Shown: positions 58,417 through 64,000 of the stretch, in pieces
How positions within the stretch are numbered: position 1 is the stretch's first letter
Layout of the letters: each line of letters opens with the position of its first letter
NCBI GenBank assembly: GCA_002155105.1
Contig: MUZD01000002.1
Coordinates: 310,001-374,000, forward strand
Direction of reading: 5' to 3'
Length of the DNA: 64,000 nt
From: Sedimentibacter sp. SX930
GTDB taxonomy: Bacteria; Bacillota; Bacilli; Lactobacillales; Aerococcaceae
The notes under the pieces: generated by a model
What the model was told of the DNA's origin: nothing
Seen by the model: the letters and a program-made list of their open reading frames with translations, nothing else
Database searches by the model: none
Program-made: the position numbers and the translations under genes

Positions 58417-58530
58417 AGCTACACGGGTTAGCCCTTCGGAAATTAGATAAATCGTGCCTATTGCGCTCTACGATGCTCAGTCGGCACGATTTCCTAAATT
58501 TCTTTCAGGGCTGAACGAACCCGTTCCGCT
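58417..58530. repeat. 114-bp imperfect palindromic element
   Basis: The centre is a perfect 10-bp stem AAATCGTGCC / GGCACGATTT (58449-58458 with 58483-58492) around 24 bases. Outward, the arms continue with TTAG/CTAA, CCCT/AGGG and ACGGG/CCCGT stems broken by small bulges, closed by AGC/GCT. It is more GC-rich than the DNA around it. It looks like a mobile palindromic repeat or a structured 3' RNA; no function is known to me. Confidence 0.6.
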
Positions 58531-58544
58531 TTTCCCACTTAAAC

Positions 58545-60191
58545 TTAGAAAGCATCAATGATATTTTGCAATGCTTGGATGGATTCATCAGGCAGCGGCA
58601 TACTCGGATGGGCAGCATTGAATTCTTCCAAGAAATCCTCCCGCAGCTGCATGCGTCTTCTCACCAACTTCGTATAGTCTTTGTCTTCAAAATCGGGATT
58701 GAAGCCTTCTACCGGCAGATAGCTGAGATGCGGTGCAGCACCGAATGGCACGAATGATGCTGTCCCTTCAACGACACTTTCGATGACGCCTAGAGACACT
58801 TCCTTCGGTATTTTTTTACCCATGAAAAATCCGGTATTGATGATGTAGCAGTCAACCTGTTCGTGAGACAACAATTCTTTGAAGCCGTCATAATCCTCAA
58901 CCAATGGATAGACGCGGAACGGATTTGCGAATGGTTCGATGACCAGTGTATCGGTCGACTCACCTTTCTTCAACGTTTCAGCAGTCGTACGTTTCGTAGC
59001 CAGCGTCGTGCCGAAAGTTGCCGCCAAGACAGCATCGTCCACCTTCACCAACGGCGGCAAAGCATCGTCCTTCATGATCCAGTAGACAGCATTGATCGGT
59101 TCTTCGAACTTATCCACGCGGTTCGGAGTGGAATAGCGTGATTTGACTGTACGTCCGTTGCCGTTGCGGATATCTTCGGTGACCAGCACAATTTTGCCTT
59201 CATGATCCTTTGTCACTCCCACATTCTGGACAGTAACGAAATAGTTCTGTTCAGGATGATCGGCGGGATAATCCTGGGTTTTATCGAAATAGGAAGGTTC
59301 CAACGCGATGGAGGATCCATCCGTCAAATCGATCAGGAAGGCATCGTCATGCAGCACTTTCACTTCATATTTGTTGTCGTGCTTCGAATGGGTCAATGTC
59401 GATTTTCCAGAACCCGAAAGCCCGAAGAAGGAAGCGACATACGAACCGCCATTAGTCAGACGGAAGTGTTTTTGGCCACCATGGCAAGCAACGTAGCCAT
59501 TGCGATGACCGGTTCCCCAAGCCAGCGTCAATGTGCCTTTTTTGAACTCACCGAAATACTGCATTCCGAGGATACAGGCCACATTTTTATCTGGCTCGAA
59601 GATAGCCACACCGAGCGGATAATCCGGATGGCGCCAGTCTGGATCCGTGTAGATGTAGATATCGCCTTCGTTGTAAGCTTTCGAATGGGCATACATTTCC
59701 TTATATTCCGGGCTTTCCCACTGGAAGTTCAATAACCAGGAGTAGAGATTGTTTTCGTTTCCTTCGGGAAAGGCGATGTGCGCCTTTATGATGAAATCTT
59801 TATCCAAGCCTACATAGCCTGTCGCTTTATAATAATGGCGCAGTCTGTTTTGATAAATGACATCCATGATGATGGCTTGAAGTATTTCGTCCTCTTCCTT
59901 GTTCTCGCCGATGATCCGTTTGGCGCGGGCAGTCCGGCCAATGATTCTGCCGCCGTTTTCGACAAGGACCTTGGCATCCTCAGGCAAGCCCAATTCTTTT
60001 GCATGCAGCACAGGCAGGTCGGTCACGACCACGCCTGCAGCGTTCAGTGCGAGTTGATAGGCTTCCGTCATGTCCGTGACTTCCTGCATGTTTTTGCCAT
60101 AAAAAGCTGTTTCGACCGTTGTCCGGAATTTCGTAAGTAAAGGGTTGGACTTCTTTAATTCGGATCTATTGAACGATTCTATAGTAGCCAT
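58545..60191 (-). CDS. pckA: Phosphoenolpyruvate carboxykinase (ATP)
   Basis: PckA interconverts oxaloacetate and PEP with ATP/ADP; in fermenters it can run toward oxaloacetate. The P-loop GLSGSGKS (257-264, Lys263), the PEPCK-specific motifs FFGLSGSGK, LHDDAFLID and VKSRYSTPNRVDKFEEP, and the 548-residue length identify the ATP type. GAGGTG precedes the ATG. Its promoter has a good -10, and a perfect palindrome (60244-60257) covers the -35, which suggests catabolite control. The gene stands alone, with the palindromic element and a terminator downstream. Confidence 0.95.
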   Translation of the reverse strand: MATIESFNRSELKKSNPLLTKFRTTVETAFYGKNMQEVTDMTEAYQLALNAAGVVVTDLPVLHAKELGLPEDAKVLVENGGRIIGRTARAKRIIGENKEEDEILQAIIMDVIYQNRLRHYYKATGYVGLDKDFIIKAHIAFPEGNENNLYSWLLNFQWESPEYKEMYAHSKAYNEGDIYIYTDPDWRHPDYPLGVAIFEPDKNVACILGMQYFGEFKKGTLTLAWGTGHRNGYVACHGGQKHFRLTNGGSYVASFFGLSGSGKSTLTHSKHDNKYEVKVLHDDAFLIDLTDGSSIALEPSYFDKTQDYPADHPEQNYFVTVQNVGVTKDHEGKIVLVTEDIRNGNGRTVKSRYSTPNRVDKFEEPINAVYWIMKDDALPPLVKVDDAVLAATFGTTLATKRTTAETLKKGESTDTLVIEPFANPFRVYPLVEDYDGFKELLSHEQVDCYIINTGFFMGKKIPKEVSLGVIESVVEGTASFVPFGAAPHLSYLPVEGFNPDFEDKDYTKLVRRRMQLREDFLEEFNAAHPSMPLPDESIQALQNIIDAF

Positions 60192-60220
60192 TTAAGTCAC
60201 CTCTTTTATTTGATAGTTCC

Positions 60221-60249
60221 ATTATAATCCTATTTCCGCAAAATGTAAC
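60221..60249 (-). promoter_or_regulatory. pckA promoter
   Basis: On the minus strand GTTACA and TATAAT are 17 bases apart, about 30 bases before the start codon. Confidence 0.65.
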
Positions 60250-60257
60250 CCCTTACA
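60244..60257. promoter_or_regulatory. cre-like palindrome over the pckA -35
   Basis: TGTAACCCCTTACA has perfect TGTAA/TTACA arms and matches the CcpA cre consensus TGWAARCGYTWNCA at 12 of 14. Its position fits repression. Confidence 0.5.
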
Positions 60258-60352
60258 TCAAGAAATTAGAGAATATTTATTCTTTTTCTATAAAAAAAGT
60301 GTTATTGGTCCTCATGTTAGTTACAAAAACTCTAACAGAATAGTCTAGGGAC

Positions 60353-60398
60353 AAAAAAAGAACCGGTGCTTTGCTGTTTCCAACGCACCGATTCTTTT
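60353..60398 (-). terminator. Terminator after dnaJ
   Basis: A 14-bp stem with one mismatch (AAAAGAATCGGTGC side on the minus strand) followed by seven T, 8 bases past the dnaJ stop. Confidence 0.85.
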
Positions 60399-60405
60399 GG
60401 CTTAT

Positions 60406-61548
60406 TTATTTTTTATTTTTGAAGGCGTCCTTAACTTTATCAAAAAAATTGGCGTCATCTTCCACCAACGTATCGCCGCCTGCTGCTGCGAATGCGCGGA
60501 TTGCCTCTCTTTGCTTCTCGCTAAGGTTCTTCGGTGTGACGACAGTCACTTTGACGTGCTGATCACCATTTCCGGTTCCACGCAAGCGTGGCGCCCCTTT
60601 GCCTTTCAGGCGGAAATTCGTGCCCGTTTGTGTCCCGGCAGGAATCTTCAGCTTGACCTTGCCATGCACGGTCGGCACTTCAATCTCATCACCCAAAGCT
60701 GCTTGAGCGAAGCTGATCGGAAGCGTGTAATGGATTTCTGTCCCTTCGCGATCGAAAATATCGCTTGGTTCCACTTGGAAAACGACATAAAGATCACCAT
60801 ACGGGCCGCCATTGCTGCCGACTTCGCCCTGTCCATTCAAGCGCATCTGTTGTCCATCGTCGACGCCTGGAGGGATGGTGACAACCACAGAGTGATCGGC
60901 TTCGACATGCCCGCGTCCGTGGCACGTTGTACATTTATCCGTGATTTCCTTACCCGTTCCGGAACAGACATCACAGACTGCTTGCGTCATCACACGGCCG
61001 AAAGGCGTATTTCTTTCGACACCGACCGCTCCGGAACCATGACATTTCGAACATGTTTTCGGCTGCGTGCCCGGTTTTGCGCCTGAACCACTACATGTTT
61101 TACATTCTTCATCACGTTTGTAACGGATGGTTTCTTTCTTCCCGAATATCGCTTCTTCAAATGTAAGATGGATACGGTATTGTAAATCAGACCCTTGACG
61201 GGGAGCATTCGGATTTCTGCCGCGACCGCCGCCGCCTCCGAAAAAGGAATCAAAGATATCTTCAAAACCGCCCGAGAAACCGCCGAAGCCGCCGCCACCA
61301 TAGCCTCCGCCTGCGCCAAAGTTTGGATCGGTGCTGGCATGGCCGTATTGGTCATAGGCTGCGCGTTTATTGCCGTCGCTCAATACTTCGTAAGCTTCAG
61401 CAAGCTCCTTGAATTTGTCTTCTGCGCCCGCTTCTTTGTTGACATCCGGGTGGAACTTCTTGGAAAGTTTCCGGTAAGCTTTTTTTATCTCATCGTCTGT
61501 GGCATCCTTCGACACACCCAAGACATCGTAATAATCTCTCTTCGCCAT
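60406..61548 (-). CDS. dnaJ: Chaperone protein DnaJ (Hsp40)
   Basis: DnaJ delivers clients to DnaK and stimulates its ATPase. The 380 residues have the J-domain with HPD (33-35), a Gly/Phe-rich linker (about 75-125), the zinc domain with all four CXXCXGXG repeats ([32 protein letters not shown]) and the C-terminal substrate domains. The start at 61548 follows GGAGGCG by 6 bases; an earlier in-frame ATG at 61575 has none. It is the last gene of the grpE-dnaK-dnaJ unit. Confidence 0.96.
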   Translation of the reverse strand: MAKRDYYDVLGVSKDATDDEIKKAYRKLSKKFHPDVNKEAGAEDKFKELAEAYEVLSDGNKRAAYDQYGHASTDPNFGAGGGYGGGGFGGFSGGFEDIFDSFFGGGGGRGRNPNAPRQGSDLQYRIHLTFEEAIFGKKETIRYKRDEECKTCSGSGAKPGTQPKTCSKCHGSGAVGVERNTPFGRVMTQAVCDVCSGTGKEITDKCTTCHGRGHVEADHSVVVTIPPGVDDGQQMRLNGQGEVGSNGGPYGDLYVVFQVEPSDIFDREGTEIHYTLPISFAQAALGDEIEVPTVHGKVKLKIPAGTQTGTNFRLKGKGAPRLRGTGNGDQHVKVTVVTPKNLSEKQREAIRAFAAAGGDTLVEDDANFFDKVKDAFKNKK

Positions 61549-61599
61549 TGTTTCGCCTCCATTGATTGGCTTCATCTGAACATTTTATCTCTATACAGT

Positions 61600-61636
61600 G
61601 AGAGAAGCCAATGCAGTTAAGCGTTGGCTTCCTCTC
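61600..61636 (-). terminator. Hairpin between dnaK and dnaJ
   Basis: GAGAGAAGCCAATGC (61600-61614) pairs with GCGTTGGCTTCCTCTC (61621-61636) with one bulge and one mismatch. No T-run follows, so it is more likely a processing or stability element than a terminator. Confidence 0.5.
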
Positions 61637-61647
61637 GTTAGAGTTGA

Positions 61648-63492
<1,845 letters not shown>

Positions 63493-63510
63493 TTATGTTT
63501 ATCAATACAA

Positions 63511-63999
63511 TTATTGTGACACAACGACCATTGCTGGTCTTAACACACGTTCCTTCAAAGCGTAGCCTTTTTGAAATACCGCTACGACTGTATCAGGCGC
63601 TTGCCCTTCGGCAGCCGGCAGTACTTGGATCGATTGATGGAAATTCGGATCGAAAGGCTGACCGATCGGATCGATCGAAGTGATGCCTTCTTTGGCGAAA
63701 GCATCAGTGAACAGATTCATGACCATTTCCAAACCTTTTTTCAGGTTCAATGATTTTTCATCTTCCACTTCAATTTCCAAAGCTCTTTCCAAACTGTCCA
63801 TCACCGGCAACAATTCCTGCGCCAATGACTGGGAACGGTATTTCGCCGCATCCTGTCTTTCTTTCGCGTTGCGCTTCTGGATATTGGCAAGTTCAGCCTG
63901 CAGGCGCAACAAACGGTCTTCCGTTTCGGACAAGGTTGCTTTCAAGGTTTCAACCTCACTTGCTTCCGCAACCGTCTCTTGACCTTCAACAACCGTTGT
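63511..63999 (-). CDS. grpE: Nucleotide exchange factor GrpE, N-terminus cut by the window edge
   Basis: GrpE releases ADP from DnaK. The frame is open to the right edge (the edge-proximal part reads TTVVEGQETVAEASEVETL), so the start lies outside. Visible are the long coiled-coil helix (LSETEDRLLRLQAELANIQKRN...), the head domain (LLPVMDSLERAL, GLEMVMNLF) and the C-terminal beta domain with FDPNFHQSIQ and VVAVFQKGYALKERVLRPAMVVVSQ. hrcA is expected just outside, as in other Bacillota. Confidence 0.95.
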   Translation of the reverse strand, partial: TTVVEGQETVAEASEVETLKATLSETEDRLLRLQAELANIQKRNAKERQDAAKYRSQSLAQELLPVMDSLERALEIEVEDEKSLNLKKGLEMVMNLFTDAFAKEGITSIDPIGQPFDPNFHQSIQVLPAAEGQAPDTVVAVFQKGYALKERVLRPAMVVVSQ

Positions 64000-64000
64000 A

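Larger units (their letters stand above)
58154..58544. other. Intergenic region between lepA and pckA
   Basis: These 391 bases hold the lepA promoter, a terminator (58277-58310), about 100 unassigned AT-rich bases and the 114-bp palindromic element (58417-58530). No open frame there is convincing. Confidence 0.7.

Overview
The window looks like a chromosomal segment of a low-to-mid GC Gram-positive bacterium of the order Lactobacillales, most likely Carnobacteriaceae (Trichococcus-like). This is an inference from gene content and order: the dprA-topA-trmFO-xerC-hslV-hslU-codY string is the Bacillota 'cod' neighbourhood, ParE/ParC are present, pyruvate formate-lyase sits with its activase, ribosome binding sites are strong AGGAGG types, and there are Opp systems, a manganese-type pyrophosphatase and an ATP-type PEP carboxykinase. 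No phage, insertion sequence, tRNA, rRNA or CRISPR array was seen. Almost everything is core metabolism or housekeeping.

Layout. 1-650 is the tail of an ABC exporter ATPase. 891-2432 is a secreted flavin reductase lipoprotein. 2675-4491 holds an orphan ABC ATPase and a patatin-like phospholipase. 4550-9245 is an ilvB-ilvN-ilvC-ilvA operon; its leader carries a CodY-like box, a consensus promoter, a 15-residue Ile/Leu/Val-rich leader peptide and mutually exclusive hairpins ending in a terminator. 9397-17565 is an oligopeptide importer (oppBCDF) flanked by two OppA-type lipoproteins and a small membrane protein. 17939-23006 carries pullulanase, CorA, a phosphoesterase and PpaC. 23085-26237 is pflB-pflA. 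26538-31856 is parE-parC, with plsY divergent. 31952-44213 is a long leftward run: two signal peptidases, rbgA, rnhB, dprA, topA, trmFO, xerC, hslV, hslU, codY and a mutarotase. 44369-47457 is ypmS-yozE-deoD-ctpA. 47641-53673 contains a hemolysin III homologue, then an ABC-F ATPase, thyA and dfrA, and then fhs. 53835-55939 is ahpC-ahpF. The end has lepA, pckA and grpE-dnaK-dnaJ, with grpE cut by the window edge.

How parts fit together. CodY, the branched-chain-amino-acid sensing repressor, is encoded here together with typical targets (ilv and opp genes). The ilv leader appears to combine CodY control with translation-coupled attenuation. thyA, dfrA and fhs all serve one-carbon/folate metabolism. 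pflB-pflA makes formate, which Fhs can use. pckA has a catabolite-type palindrome over its -35, and ahpC has a PerR-like box just after its predicted start of transcription. The most unusual items are the ilv attenuator, an FMN-attachment-like TGAS motif in the linker of the reductase lipoprotein, a 114-bp imperfect palindrome after pckA, a terminator hairpin that contains the dprA ribosome binding site, and a perfect 14-bp inverted repeat upstream of the pflB promoter. I did not find a clearly novel multi-gene system.
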